A stretch of 64,000 nt of DNA from DAOVXM01 sp963746255 (GCA_963746255.1 CAVVAJ010000001.1:930001-994000), one strand, 5' to 3'. Positions 1-9,572 are shown, counted from the stretch's first letter. Notes: a model not told the origin generated them from the sequence alone. Numbers and translations: made by a program.

Positions 1-1086
1 TCAGCCGCTGCTGAATACGTCGGAGCGGAGATTTGTGGGGGCTGCCATCCGGATATCTACGAAGTATTCAAGAAATCTGGCCATGCTTGGAAATTGAACC
101 CAGTTATGGATGGTCAGCCACCAGATTACCCATTCACCGAAATCAATGAGCTACCAGAAGGTTATACCTGGGATGATATCGCCTATGTGATCGGCGGTTA
201 TCACTGGAAAGCTCGTTTTGTTGATCAAAAAGGCTACATCATCACTGATGCGCCTGGAGAGAGTGGCAACAGCGAATATCTCAACCAGTACAATTTTGCT
301 AACCGCACCCTGCTCAAAAATGCTGGCTGGGTCACCTACAACTCAGGTGTGGAAAACCTGCCCTATAACTGCGGCAGCTGCCATACTACCGGCTATAGCC
401 CTTTTGGCAATCAGGATGACCTGCCAGGGCTGGTTGGTACCTGGGAAGAATCCGGTGTACAGTGTGAGGCTTGCCATGGCCCAGGCAGCAACCACGTCGC
501 CGAACCGCGCGGTTACGCATTAAAGATCAATCGCGATCCCGAAGAGTGTGGTGGCTGCCATTTCCGCGGTGAGGTAGAAGAAGTTGATGCCAGTAATGGC
601 TTCATCAACCACCATGAACAGTATGAAGAGCTGTTTCAGAGCAAGCACATCACCCTGAACTGTGTAACCTGCCACGATCCCCATACCGGTGTAATTCAGC
701 TTCGGCAGAATGATGAGGAAACCACTCGCACCGAGTGCAGCGACTGCCACTGGCAGCAAGAGAGATTCCAGAAGAATGAGAGCCATACAAGCTTCAATTT
801 GGCATGTATTGAATGCCACATGCCGCGCATCGTCAAAAGTGCATGGGGCAATGCAGAGACTTTTACCGGCGACATCCGATCGCATATTATGGCTATCAAT
901 CCTTACCAGATCGAGCAGTTCAGCGCAGATGGTTCAGTGGCCCTTTCCCAGATCGGTTTGAACTTCGCCTGCCGGCACTGCCATGGGGCAGGTATTGGCA
1001 GTGAGAAGACTGACGAGGAGCTGATCGCCGGTGCGGTCGAATATCATGCCCGCCCAGCCGTATTTGAGACAGCTGAATCAGAATGA
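1..1086 (+). CDS. Multiheme (8-heme) c-type cytochrome, 5' truncated by window edge
   Basis: The reading frame is open from base 1, so the N-terminus and signal peptide lie outside the window. The visible 361 residues carry eight CxxCH haem-attachment motifs (CGGCH, CGSCH, CEACH, CGGCH, CVTCH, CSDCH, CIECH, CRHCH), the first only 12 residues in. Spacing and the paired CGSCH...CEACH block resemble cytochrome c554/octahaem-type electron carriers that work outside the cytoplasmic membrane. It is followed 115 bp later by a nine-haem cytochrome and a cytochrome b, so it probably belongs to a periplasmic electron-transfer operon. No substrate can be assigned; more haems may lie upstream. Confidence 0.9.
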   Translation, partial: SAAAEYVGAEICGGCHPDIYEVFKKSGHAWKLNPVMDGQPPDYPFTEINELPEGYTWDDIAYVIGGYHWKARFVDQKGYIITDAPGESGNSEYLNQYNFANRTLLKNAGWVTYNSGVENLPYNCGSCHTTGYSPFGNQDDLPGLVGTWEESGVQCEACHGPGSNHVAEPRGYALKINRDPEECGGCHFRGEVEEVDASNGFINHHEQYEELFQSKHITLNCVTCHDPHTGVIQLRQNDEETTRTECSDCHWQQERFQKNESHTSFNLACIECHMPRIVKSAWGNAETFTGDIRSHIMAINPYQIEQFSADGSVALSQIGLNFACRHCHGAGIGSEKTDEELIAGAVEYHARPAVFETAESE

Positions 1087-1201
1087 ACTTCCTTGAAAAT
1101 GACAGGTTGGTTCCCGTTGAAATTCTCTATATTCAACGACCATCAACCGGTGATCCTTCGAGTTCTGTAGTTGGTACCCTTGTTGCATTGGAGGTGACCA
1201 C

Positions 1202-2335
1202 TTGAAGACCCAACGACATGCAGCTGCATTCATCCTTGTTGGGATGTTGATAGCCGTCGCTACCCTAAGCACTGGTATCGGATTTGCCCAATCGGGAGAG
1301 CCGCCCCAATTTCCTCCTGCACCTGAACCCGGCATCGATAACCAGGAATGCCTGGCATGCCATGGACTACCTGATCAGCAAATCACCCTCCCCTCAGGGG
1401 AGATACTGTATCTGACAATCGATGAAACGGAGTATGCTCACTCGGTTCATGGTCGTGACGGTTATGCTTGTGTGCAGTGTCACTCCAATATCACTGGCTA
1501 CCCCCATCCCACACTAGAGGCTCAGACATGGCGCGAGGTAACTCTGAACATGTACTACACTTGCGCGCGCTGCCATGCGGATAAATATTCAGATTCAGCG
1601 GATGATGTCCACAGGATGGCACAGGCTGCAGGCAATGCAAATGCAGCAGTTTGCAGCGACTGCCATGGAGCGCACAATATTCATGCGATAGAAGAACAGC
1701 CTGCCACAGCCATTCCAGAGACATGTGAACGCTGCCATTCCGAGATCTATTACCGCTATGCTGAGAGCATCCATGGTTCAGCTCTGATTGGGGAAGGCAA
1801 TCCTGATGTGCCGACTTGCATCGACTGCCATGGCGTCCACACTGTTCAAGGACCCAATAACAGCCCGCTGCGTTTGGACTCACCTCTGATATGTGCCGAA
1901 TGCCATTCTGACCCCGAGCTGATGGATAAATATGGCATCAGCACAGATGTCTTCGACACCTATGTAGCCGACTTCCATGGGACGACGCTCGTGCTCTTCG
2001 ACCAAGAAGTGGAAGGACAGGCACTCAACACACCCGTTTGCATCGATTGTCACGGGGTCCACGATATCCGCAGTTCAAGCAATCCGGACAGCTCAATCTA
2101 TAAAACCAACCTGATCAAAACATGTCAAAAATGCCATCCGGACGCTGAAGGATCTTTCTCAGAGGCATGGTTAGGGCACTACCGACCCGACCCGCAGAAG
2201 TTCCCTGTCGTTTACTTTGTAGAGCTCTTTTACAAAATTTTCATCCCGGTTGTTTTAGGCGGAATGGCCATCCTCGTTTTGATGGATTTCACCCGCCGTA
2301 TGCTCAACCGCTTCCAGGAGTCCAGACATGGCTGA
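1202..2335 (+). CDS. Nine-haem membrane-anchored c-type cytochrome
   Basis: A TTG start is chosen because GGAGGTGA lies directly before it and a signal peptide follows (hydrophobic about residues 8-28, ending FAQ). Nine CxxCH motifs are visible, from CLACH near residue 50 to CQKCH. A transmembrane helix near the C-terminus (about 338-361) is followed by a basic tail, so the haem domain should sit outside the cell membrane and be anchored at its C-terminus, as in NapC-like or cytochrome-b-coupled carriers. The stop overlaps the start of the cytochrome b gene by 8 bp, indicating translational coupling and probably a common complex. Confidence 0.9.
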   Translation: MKTQRHAAAFILVGMLIAVATLSTGIGFAQSGEPPQFPPAPEPGIDNQECLACHGLPDQQITLPSGEILYLTIDETEYAHSVHGRDGYACVQCHSNITGYPHPTLEAQTWREVTLNMYYTCARCHADKYSDSADDVHRMAQAAGNANAAVCSDCHGAHNIHAIEEQPATAIPETCERCHSEIYYRYAESIHGSALIGEGNPDVPTCIDCHGVHTVQGPNNSPLRLDSPLICAECHSDPELMDKYGISTDVFDTYVADFHGTTLVLFDQEVEGQALNTPVCIDCHGVHDIRSSSNPDSSIYKTNLIKTCQKCHPDAEGSFSEAWLGHYRPDPQKFPVVYFVELFYKIFIPVVLGGMAILVLMDFTRRMLNRFQESRHG

Positions 2336-3506
2336 TACGCACGCACCAAACCATTCTGGTAGCGAAAAATTCAAACGCTTCCGCTTGCCTCAACGGCTGG
2401 AGCATTGGACTTTCATGGCGTCATTCACTATCCTGGGTCTTACAGGTTTAATCCAGAAATACCACGACCTACCGATTTCACAGACAATTGTTACAGCCCT
2501 GGGTGGGATTACCAACACGCGGTTAGTGCACCACAGCGCAGCATTCGTTATGATGCTGGTAACCATCTACCATATCGGTGCCGTTGCCTATCGTATCTAC
2601 GTCCGTCGAGTGCCGCTGAGCATGCTGCCCGGCGTCTTTGATCTAGCCGCCTTCTGGAAGACGGTGCGATATTACATATTCTTAGATAAGGAACCCGCCC
2701 AACAGGGTCGCTTCACGTTCGAAGAAAAAGCCGAGTATTGGGCGGTGGTCTGGGGGACAGTCGTAATGGCATTCACCGGTTTTATGATGTGGAACCCGAT
2801 CGCGACGACAAAATTCCTGCCGGGTGGATTTATTCCTGCTGCAAAGATCGCGCATGGCCTCGAAGCGGTTCTCGCTGTAGCAGCCATATTCGTTTGGCAC
2901 CTGTACCACGTGCTGGTCAAAACCTTCAATAAGAGTATGTTTACTGGTTCCCTTAGCCAGCACCAAATGGAAGACGAACATCCGCTTGAACTCGCCGATA
3001 TCAAAGCCGGTACCAACATTGTCGAGCTCACGCCAGAGGAGAAAAAGAAACGGCAACGTAGATTCTGGCCGGTATATGGCGTTGCCACAGCTATCATGCT
3101 GGTTGGGGTGTACTTCTTCGTAAATTACGAAGAGACGGCAATAGCCACTGTACCCCCTGCTGAGGATGTGGTTATATTCGCTCCACTGACCCCGACACCA
3201 CTGCCAACACACGTCCCAACCCGGACTCCGCCCCCAGGCGGTCTGGCGAGTTGGGATGCTGGTGTCAGTGATCTATTCTTCCAGCGCTGTGGTATCTGCC
3301 ATAATCCTGTGAGCATGATCGGTGGATTAGACCTAACCACTTATGAGACCGCAGCAGCTGGAGGCAACTCAGGACCGGGTATCATCCCCGACGATCCTGA
3401 CAACAGCTCAGTGATCATCGTGCAATCTGCTGGCGGGCATAACGAGCAGCTTTCGGCGGATGAGCTCGAACAACTATACGACTGGATCGAGGCTGGAGCG
3501 CCATAG
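2328..3506 (+). CDS. Cytochrome b561/FdhI-like membrane protein fused to a C-terminal cytochrome c domain
   Basis: The first ~230 residues are a four-helix di-haem cytochrome b of the formate dehydrogenase gamma/b561 type, with candidate haem-ligand histidines in RLEHW, LVHHSAAF, IAHGLE and VWHLYHVL. A fifth hydrophobic helix (near residue 245) and a Thr/Pro spacer lead to a single-haem domain with CGICH at about 321-325 and a C-terminal DWIEAGAP, typical of the short cytochrome c modules of Planctomycetes and Chloroflexi. It probably passes electrons between the quinone pool and the two multihaem cytochromes encoded upstream. The direction of flow and the terminal substrate are not visible. 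Confidence 0.85.
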   Translation: MADTHAPNHSGSEKFKRFRLPQRLEHWTFMASFTILGLTGLIQKYHDLPISQTIVTALGGITNTRLVHHSAAFVMMLVTIYHIGAVAYRIYVRRVPLSMLPGVFDLAAFWKTVRYYIFLDKEPAQQGRFTFEEKAEYWAVVWGTVVMAFTGFMMWNPIATTKFLPGGFIPAAKIAHGLEAVLAVAAIFVWHLYHVLVKTFNKSMFTGSLSQHQMEDEHPLELADIKAGTNIVELTPEEKKKRQRRFWPVYGVATAIMLVGVYFFVNYEETAIATVPPAEDVVIFAPLTPTPLPTHVPTRTPPPGGLASWDAGVSDLFFQRCGICHNPVSMIGGLDLTTYETAAAGGNSGPGIIPDDPDNSSVIIVQSAGGHNEQLSADELEQLYDWIEAGAP

Positions 3507-3607
3507 GTTCCACTGAGCTTCACTCCTACGGTATGGAGAGCACGTTTCTTGGCCGAATCAGCGATGGCATTACACTGCAATGGTTGCCTTTCCATATATC
3601 CTAAGGT

Positions 3608-4215
3608 GTGAAAATCTAGGACGATGTCAACTGGCAGGCCGAACGTGTGATCAACTCGCGCGAAGCTGTCGCCGCTTGTAAAGACTTTGTCGCAATCAAC
3701 CTGGAAGACGGTTCAGTCGATCCCGGCACCGCTAACTAGTTCGTTGACGAGCTGCTCAGTGGCGCGTACAATGACAAGTACGCCATGATCTTCACCTGGT
3801 TGAGCTTGGCCGGAGGTATGGACAATCCGGATATTTCCTAGGCTGCTAGGAAATGAAAATATGCTCCATTCCCTTGCCACAATGCTGACAGCTGCGCAGC
3901 AGCATACGGCGCCCAAGGTATCGGTATCAATGTGAATTCCCAGCATAAGGAAGCAGCCTGCCAATACTTCGGCTGGCTGCTGAGTAAAGAAACCCAGACA
4001 GACCTGCTCAACGACCCGAATGCCGGCTTCGCCAGTGCCCGCAACGATTTAATCGAGATGCAGATGGCGGATGAAGGCACTGCACGGTGGGCCTCCCTGT
4101 ACTCCATCACTAATGTCTATGGTGCGACGTCTGGAAATATCCTGAGTACGTACAACTGCTGGATATCCAGCAGATCTACCTCAACCTGGCTTACATCGGA
4201 CAGTTCTCCTGCTGA
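3608..4215 (+). pseudogene. Decayed ABC sugar-binding protein (solute-binding family 1)
   Basis: One frame reads like the C-terminal half of an extracellular sugar-binding protein: INSREAVAACK, then a stretch ending WLSLAGGMDNPD, then YAPFP, GIGINVNSQHKEAACQY and GWLLSKETQ. It is interrupted by several in-frame stops (for example near 3737, 3839 and 3853) and shifts frame near 4135, where IQQIYLNLAYIGQFS continues in another frame to a TGA. There is no start and no N-terminal half. Family members of this type serve sugar ABC importers; no permease or ATPase gene remains nearby. It precedes a sugar-type oxidoreductase, suggesting a former uptake and catabolism cluster. Confidence 0.8.
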
Positions 4216-4363
4216 GAATCACTTGACCAGACCGCCCTTCTGCAGCAGCGCAGCATGGGCACCAGCCCAAACAACCCCAAGAATAAATAGCCCCAATATT
4301 ATCCAGGCATATAGGAAATCCTACCGGTCTGTTTTTCTCTCTAATCTAAAAGGAGGCTAGCCC

Positions 4364-5458
4364 ATGGCAAACAAAGGCAAAGTCAAAGTAGGCGTGATTG
4401 GTTCGCAGTTCCAGGCCGATATCCACGTCGCCAGCATGCAGATGTACCCCGCAGAGGTTGAGGTCGCAGCCATCGCTTCCCCCACACCAGGGAATGCTGC
4501 TAAGCTTGCCAAACATTACGGCATCCCACGGGTTTTCCACGACTATCGCGAAATGCTCAAAGAAAAAGACATCGAGATGGTCACCATCACCGCACCGAAC
4601 AGGCTCCACGCCAAGATGACGATCGACATCGCAAGAGCGGGAAAACACGTCGTCTGCGAGAAACCGCTCTGCATGACGCTCGAAGAAGCCGATGAGATGG
4701 TCGAAGTGTGCAAACAGCAAGGTGTGCTGTTCATGTACGCGGAAGAACTTTACTTCACACCCAAATATGTCAAGGCCAAGGAGATGGCTGATCAGGGCGC
4801 TTTTGGTGATATCTATCTCGTCAAACAAAGCGAAAAGCATTATGGTCCACATGCCCCCTGGTTCTGGGATGTCGAGCAATCCGGCGGCGGTGTCTTCATG
4901 GACATGGGCTGCCACGGGATCGCTTTTGCGTATTGGTTCTATGACCGGATGCCAATTAAAAGCGTTATGGCACAGATGGGCACCTACGTCCACAGAGAGA
5001 TCACAAAAGGCGAAGATAACACCTTGTGCATCCTCGAATTCGGGAACGGTGCCGTGGCCTTAATTGAAAACAGCTGGGCGCGCACTGGTGGTATGGATGA
5101 CCGTGTCGAAGTGTTTGGGTCTGAAGGTTGCACTTATGCCAATCTCCATATGGGCAATGCCTTACCGACCTTCAGTGAAACCGGTTATGGTTATGCAGTC
5201 GAGAAGGCTCCCTCAACGAAAGGTTGGACCTATCCGGTGTTCGAGGAGCTTTGGAATTATGGGTTCCCGCAGGAGATGATCCATTTCGCTCGCTGCGTCC
5301 GCGGGAAAGAAGAACCGCAGGCAACCGGCGAGGATGGTCGCGTCGTCCAAGAAGTCCTGTTAGCCGGCTACAAATCCGCCGGGCTCGGCGCGAAGGTCGA
5401 ACTCCCCTTCCGACCTAGTGGAGTGGAGAAACCGATCGAACTATGGTTCAATCCATAA
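4364..5458 (+). CDS. Gfo/Idh/MocA-family NAD(P)-dependent oxidoreductase
   Basis: The protein (364 aa, usual family length) begins with a Rossmann fold (VGVIGSQFQADIH) and has the family's EKPLCMTLEEAD motif, whose Lys is catalytic, near residue 105. The C-terminal alpha/beta domain has MDMGCHGIAF, in which the His is the usual active-site residue. AAAGGAGG lies 7-8 bp before the ATG. Members oxidise sugars, inositols or sugar acids in the cytoplasm; the exact substrate cannot be read. It sits between two ruined sugar genes, so it may be the intact survivor of a degraded pathway. Confidence 0.9.
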   Translation: MANKGKVKVGVIGSQFQADIHVASMQMYPAEVEVAAIASPTPGNAAKLAKHYGIPRVFHDYREMLKEKDIEMVTITAPNRLHAKMTIDIARAGKHVVCEKPLCMTLEEADEMVEVCKQQGVLFMYAEELYFTPKYVKAKEMADQGAFGDIYLVKQSEKHYGPHAPWFWDVEQSGGGVFMDMGCHGIAFAYWFYDRMPIKSVMAQMGTYVHREITKGEDNTLCILEFGNGAVALIENSWARTGGMDDRVEVFGSEGCTYANLHMGNALPTFSETGYGYAVEKAPSTKGWTYPVFEELWNYGFPQEMIHFARCVRGKEEPQATGEDGRVVQEVLLAGYKSAGLGAKVELPFRPSGVEKPIELWFNP

Positions 5459-5612
5459 GAAAATAATATAAGGGGCTGTCATTAGGTCACCAGTCGGTAG
5501 TGATATCGCTGCCAGGTGAACGAAAGAGAATGCCTGTTTATTACTACGTCGAGGCCGGTCGTGTATCAACCACGACTAGACAGTCCCTACTCACTCTCAC
5601 CCCGCATAATAA

Positions 5613-5885
5613 ATATGGAAGGATACAAATAAAGATAATCCGCTGCTGCAAAATATCCTCAACCAACCCAACGCACTCCGGCAGTGCATCGACGCTCAGC
5701 TTGGTGCGGGTATAACCCAACTAAAACACGCTAGCCAGCTCCTAAAATTTGCACAGCAGGTCGTCTTCTGCGATATGGGCGCTTTGTTAACTGGCGGCAT
5801 ACCAGTGGTCCGCTACCTAGCCGAGCACGGCATCCCGGCTTATCTATTTGAAGCTGGAGAACTGCTGCATTACAATTATCCGTAA
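5613..5885 (+). pseudogene. Fragment of a SIS-domain sugar isomerase/aminotransferase-like protein
   Basis: There is no ATG, GTG or TTG start in this frame after the upstream stop at 5610, yet the frame reads NPLLQNILNQPNALRQ, then QQVVFCDMGALLTGG and VVRYLAEHGIPAYLFEAGEL. This is the N-terminal part of SIS-domain phosphosugar proteins of the AgaS/GlmS-like type, where the loop is normally GMGSS. A TAA follows LLHYNYP and no continuation was recognised before the next gene. I read it as a truncated remnant, in line with the ruined sugar-binding protein upstream. Confidence 0.65.
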
Positions 5886-5947
5886 CTGGACCAGACACGT
5901 TGTTTGTACGTGTTTCACGATCCGGATAAAGAATAGGGAACTCCTGT

Positions 5948-7129
5948 ATGTCTTCAATGAACTCACGCCTGCGTATGTTAGCAGCCATAAATAGCCAGAC
6001 ATCCGATCATATCCCCTGCAGCTTTATGAGCTTCACTGCGCTGCGCAAGCGCCATGCTGAAAACCTGTACGAACTGGCAATAGCCGAGCTGAGTATGGGA
6101 TTGGATTCTTTCCTTTTTATTCCATCACTCTCGAGACAGCAAAGATCAGATCATCCCGACCTGCGCGGATTGCCGGTACGCTTTGCTCCCCAGGTCAAAT
6201 TGAATGAACAGCGTTCACCAGGTTCCGGCGTTTACGATCGTATCCATAAGGAATACCTGACCCCTGCCGGCAGCCTGACGACCAGTGTGAGCATATCTGA
6301 AGATTGGCCGCATGGGGATCACATCCCCTTCATCGATGATTATCAAGTACCGCGGGCAATCAAACCGCTGGTCACTGGCCGGGAAGACCTCGAACCGCTG
6401 AGTTATCTACTGGCGCCTCCCAACCAGCAGGATCTCGACCTGTACCATGCCGAAGTCCAAAAAGCAAAGGCTTTCACCGCCGAACACGGCATCTTACTGG
6501 TTGGCGGCTGGGGCGTTGGAATGGATATGGCGAACTGGTTATGCGGTATCCAAAACTTGATGTTCCTGACAATGGATGACGAAGCATTCGTAGCAGACTT
6601 GTTGGAAATGATCCACCTATGGAATATGGAACGGATGAGTGTCGTACTGGCGTCCGGCGTGGACCTTTACATCCGCCGCGCCTGGTATGAGGGCTGCGAC
6701 TTCGTCACTCCCGGTTTCTACCAGCGTGTGATCCTGCCGCGGCTTAAACGAGAGATTGCTTTAGCCCACGATTATGACGTCAAGTTCGGTTATATTTGCT
6801 CAACCGGTATCCTACCTCTGCTGGACCATTTCATAGAGGCGGGAATTGATGTGCTGATCGGGGTCGATCCCGATCAGGGCACACACACGAACTTGGCGGA
6901 GCTCAAACACCGGATAGGCGAACAAATGTGCATTTGGGGGGGAGTCTCCGGTGCGGTGACCGTCGAATTAGGCAGCGAGGCACAGATCCGGGCAGCTACT
7001 CGGCAGGCAATCGATACCTTAGGACCGAACAGTTTTATCCTCTCACCTGTTGACAACATCACGGTCGATGCGCCGTTGACCTGGCAGAACATCCAAATCT
7101 TCATTGATGAATGGCAGCGCAACCGGTGA
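5948..7129 (+). CDS. Uroporphyrinogen decarboxylase (URO-D) family protein
   Basis: The 393-aa protein has the URO-D-like TIM-barrel pattern: an N-terminal PCSFMSF segment, GVDLYIRRAWYEGCDFVTP in the middle, and a C-terminal WGGVSGAVTVELGS...LGPNSFILSPVDNI block. It lacks the haem-biosynthesis HemE signature, so it is probably one of the many methyltransferase-like or catabolic URO-D relatives found beside sugar genes. ATG at 5948 is in a run of SD-poor sequence (AACTCCTGT), so the start is less certain. The gene is followed 36 bp later by a methyltransferase on the same strand. Confidence 0.85.
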   Translation: MSSMNSRLRMLAAINSQTSDHIPCSFMSFTALRKRHAENLYELAIAELSMGLDSFLFIPSLSRQQRSDHPDLRGLPVRFAPQVKLNEQRSPGSGVYDRIHKEYLTPAGSLTTSVSISEDWPHGDHIPFIDDYQVPRAIKPLVTGREDLEPLSYLLAPPNQQDLDLYHAEVQKAKAFTAEHGILLVGGWGVGMDMANWLCGIQNLMFLTMDDEAFVADLLEMIHLWNMERMSVVLASGVDLYIRRAWYEGCDFVTPGFYQRVILPRLKREIALAHDYDVKFGYICSTGILPLLDHFIEAGIDVLIGVDPDQGTHTNLAELKHRIGEQMCIWGGVSGAVTVELGSEAQIRAATRQAIDTLGPNSFILSPVDNITVDAPLTWQNIQIFIDEWQRNR

Positions 7130-7165
7130 TGCAATACAAATCAAGTATCCATATCTTACAAAATA

Positions 7166-7939
7166 ATGATAGCATACGCTTATCGCAACATGATCGTTGA
7201 ATACTGGGACCTGCTGCGGGGCGACACATCCAAATGGTCCAGCCGGCCATACTTCTTGGATATCATCCAACATTCTGGTGAACCGGTGTTGGACGTAGCG
7301 TGCGGCACAGGACGGATATTACTGGATTACCTGGCTCTCGGCATCGATATCGACGGTGTGGATATCTCACCCGAGATGATTGATAAATGCCAGAAGAATG
7401 CGCAAGCCGCCGGATACAAACCAAACTTATACGTTCAGGCGATGCAATCGCTAGATTTGCCACGTCGCTACCGCACGATTATTGTGCCTTCATCATCTTT
7501 CCTCCATTTGACCGAGCGTAGTACGGCTCTGCATGCATTAGAAAGGTTCTATGCTCACCTCGAACCTGGTGGTACCTTAGCGATGTCCCTGCGGGTTTTT
7601 GCACCAGAACCTGACGAAGATACATGGGAGTGGGAATTGGTTTCAGAAGCAGAGCGCCCCGTGGATGGAGCTACGGTTCAGCAGTGGTTCCGCTGCCAGT
7701 TTGACATACCGGCACGCCTGCAAAATACTGAATACCGCTACGATGTGCTCAAAGATGACCAGCTAATCCAATCTGAAACATACCGCAGCTCACCAGACCT
7801 GACCTGGTACCTGGTTGGTGAAGCAAAGGAGCTGGTTGCCAGCGTGGGTTTCACGAACGTGCGCGCCGATAGAGATTTCACTTCTGAACCCGCCGCAGAT
7901 GAAGATCACTCATTTATCATCGTCGCTCAGCGGGCATAA
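7166..7939 (+). CDS. Class I SAM-dependent methyltransferase
   Basis: Motif I, VLDVACGTGRILLDYL, near residue 42, followed by an acidic residue in GVDISPEM, gives the SAM-binding Rossmann fold of the Methyltransf_11/25 type. The rest is compatible with a 250-residue cytoplasmic small-molecule methyltransferase. No clear Shine-Dalgarno sequence is seen before the ATG at 7166, and a second ATG at 7190 is possible. The substrate is unknown. It ends before a hairpin with a T-run at 8093-8123. Confidence 0.85.
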   Translation: MIAYAYRNMIVEYWDLLRGDTSKWSSRPYFLDIIQHSGEPVLDVACGTGRILLDYLALGIDIDGVDISPEMIDKCQKNAQAAGYKPNLYVQAMQSLDLPRRYRTIIVPSSSFLHLTERSTALHALERFYAHLEPGGTLAMSLRVFAPEPDEDTWEWELVSEAERPVDGATVQQWFRCQFDIPARLQNTEYRYDVLKDDQLIQSETYRSSPDLTWYLVGEAKELVASVGFTNVRADRDFTSEPAADEDHSFIIVAQRA

Positions 7940-8092
7940 CCAGGACATATTATCGTCTCTGAGAAGCTGCCTTTTTTAATCCTGTCCGGTCTCAACAAGA
8001 GCAGTTCTAAAGGTCAGCTGAAGTATAAACTCGCCCTCATTGATGTGCGAGCCCATCGGATAAAGTCACATTATTAGAAAATAAGTTAACCT

Positions 8093-8123
8093 CCACCATT
8101 TTTCCAATATTGGTGGCTTTTTT
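8093..8123 (+). terminator. Intrinsic terminator
   Basis: CCACCA pairs with TGGTGG across a 12-base loop and is followed by C and six T. It closes the transcript of the methyltransferase gene about 150 bp upstream. Confidence 0.6.
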
Positions 8124-8126
8124 CGG

Positions 8127-8132
8127 TATAAT
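8127..8132 (+). promoter_or_regulatory. Candidate -10 element (TATAAT)
   Basis: A perfect TATAAT lies right after the terminator and 46 bp before the ATG of the DUF1801 gene. No good -35 box is visible at 16-18 bp, so only the -10 is proposed. Confidence 0.35.
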
Positions 8133-8178
8133 CGGACAACAATTATCTATAAACACCAAACTATACAAGGAAATCGAT

Positions 8179-8598
8179 ATGGCAGAATTGAAGACCCAAC
8201 CGAATGATAAAAACGTCATCGAATACCTAAACTCAATCGAGAATGAGAAAAAGAGACAAGACAGCCTGGTGATATTGGCGCTCATGCAGCAGGTCACCGG
8301 TGAAGAACCGGTCATGTGGGGGGACAGCATCATCGGCTTCGGCCTCTATCGCTACAAGTACGCCAGCGGGCGCGCAGGTGAATGGTTCCTGACCGGCTTC
8401 GCACCTCGTAAACAGAACCTGACGCTGTACATCATGGCCGGATTTGAGCAGTACGATGAGCTGCTAGAGAATTTGGGGAAATTCAAGATTGGCAAATCTT
8501 GTCTGTATATCAATAAGCTGGAAGATGTTGACCAGGCTGTGCTAAAAGATCTGGTCAAGCAATCTGCTGATTACATCGCCCAAACCAACACGAACTAA
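8179..8598 (+). CDS. DUF1801-domain protein
   Basis: The start at 8179 is preferred over earlier in-frame codons because AAGGAAA precedes it and the family begins near this point. The 139-aa protein has the YdhG/DUF1801 pattern: a conserved MWGDSIIGFG...Y near residue 45, GEWFLTGFAPRKQNLTLYIM in the middle and GKSCLYINKLEDVD towards the end. It is a small soluble cytoplasmic protein with a frataxin/YjbR-like fold; its biochemical role is unknown. It stands alone between a terminator and an opposing gene. Confidence 0.85.
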   Translation: MAELKTQPNDKNVIEYLNSIENEKKRQDSLVILALMQQVTGEEPVMWGDSIIGFGLYRYKYASGRAGEWFLTGFAPRKQNLTLYIMAGFEQYDELLENLGKFKIGKSCLYINKLEDVDQAVLKDLVKQSADYIAQTNTN

Positions 8599-8782
8599 AT
8601 AATAGCTCAATCCAAGCCATTTTATCTCCCGATCGAACTTACTGGTTAGGGTTTTCCTTGCCGCAACTCTGCCTTTGAGTTTTGGAATACAGCAGCGCGA
8701 TCGAAACAGCACCGCTATATGCTACTCATCCAACTGATACAAATAACTTATTTGATATAGTCCCGATTCAGGACCCAGGTAG

Positions 8783-9208
8783 TTAAATCTTATTAAAGAT
8801 CTCCGATAAGGCATTGGTTCCCAAGGTTCCCCACAGCACCAATACATTAACAACGATGGAACCTATTTTGTTGGGGAATAAAAATGCAAAGGAGTTCCAA
8901 AAAAGCGCTAGTGCGACCAGCGAAATCACGGCTGATACAAGCGCCAGATTCTGCCAGGAGTCTTGTGGGATAAACCAACTGAACACCCCCAAACCGGCGG
9001 CAATAAATCCTAGCCCCGCGGCCCCAAATAGCACAACAACTATAATGCGCGAGAAGGTATCGCCCAAAATCCCTGAAAGCAGCCACGATCGGTAATGCCA
9101 CTTCTCATTGCTAGCCCAATTCAGGACCGGGAAAAAGGCCATAACATGTCCAATACCATGGACGATAAGTACCAATCCAGTTATGATGCGAATAGTTGAG
9201 GCTGACAT
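8783..9208 (-). CDS. Four-helix integral membrane protein, function unknown
   Basis: The 141-aa protein has about four hydrophobic segments (roughly residues 5-27, 50-78, 85-108 and 112-132), the first with the polar motif VHGIGHVMAF. AAGGAGA lies 5-6 bp before the ATG. The HGxGH motif in helix 1 resembles that of small uncharacterised membrane proteins found in many bacteria. It is monocistronic and convergent with the DUF1801 gene. I do not recognise a function. Confidence 0.7.
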   Translation of the reverse strand: MSASTIRIITGLVLIVHGIGHVMAFFPVLNWASNEKWHYRSWLLSGILGDTFSRIIVVVLFGAAGLGFIAAGLGVFSWFIPQDSWQNLALVSAVISLVALALFWNSFAFLFPNKIGSIVVNVLVLWGTLGTNALSEIFNKI

Positions 9209-9572
9209 GCGATCTCCTTTTTCTATTGGTGGTGAGAATAGGTTTCTCTAGACAAAACTTGTTTCGAAGCTTGTTTTTATTACACCTCCTTGATCCGAAA
9301 ATTCCGTTGGAGATTATGATGATTTGTTGCCAGTAGATCGAACTCGAATGAGATCAAAAACCGGATGCCAGCTGGTTTACTATCTCAGCTTGAACACTGT
9401 TAACTATATCCCTTGAGACCGGTAGAATCTCAACACGAAATCATGAATTGGTCAGAATAGAGCGATCACATCCTTCGTTTATGTCTGGTCGGTCATTCCA
9501 TCGGTGATTAAAAAAAGGACGGCTATGGATGCTACATGATAATGGCTAGAATTAATTATCCCAAAGATATCT
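9209..9572. other. Non-coding gap, 364 bp
   Basis: It lies between the start of the minus-strand membrane-protein gene and the end of the CYTH gene. It should hold the promoter of the former (transcribed leftward), but no convincing -35/-10 pair, hairpin or short gene is seen. Confidence 0.5.

Noticed and set aside
4226..4322. Minus-strand hydrophobic frame (WIILGLFILGVVWAG)
   Set aside because: Too short, no ribosome site, no partner; could be chance or a transporter scrap beside the pseudogene.
5500..5715. Plus-strand 71-codon frame
   Set aside because: It overlaps the SIS-domain remnant in another frame and has no recognisable composition.
5948..7129. HemE of haem biosynthesis
   Set aside because: The canonical N-terminal HemE signature is missing and the gene sits with sugar genes, so only the wider URO-D family is called.
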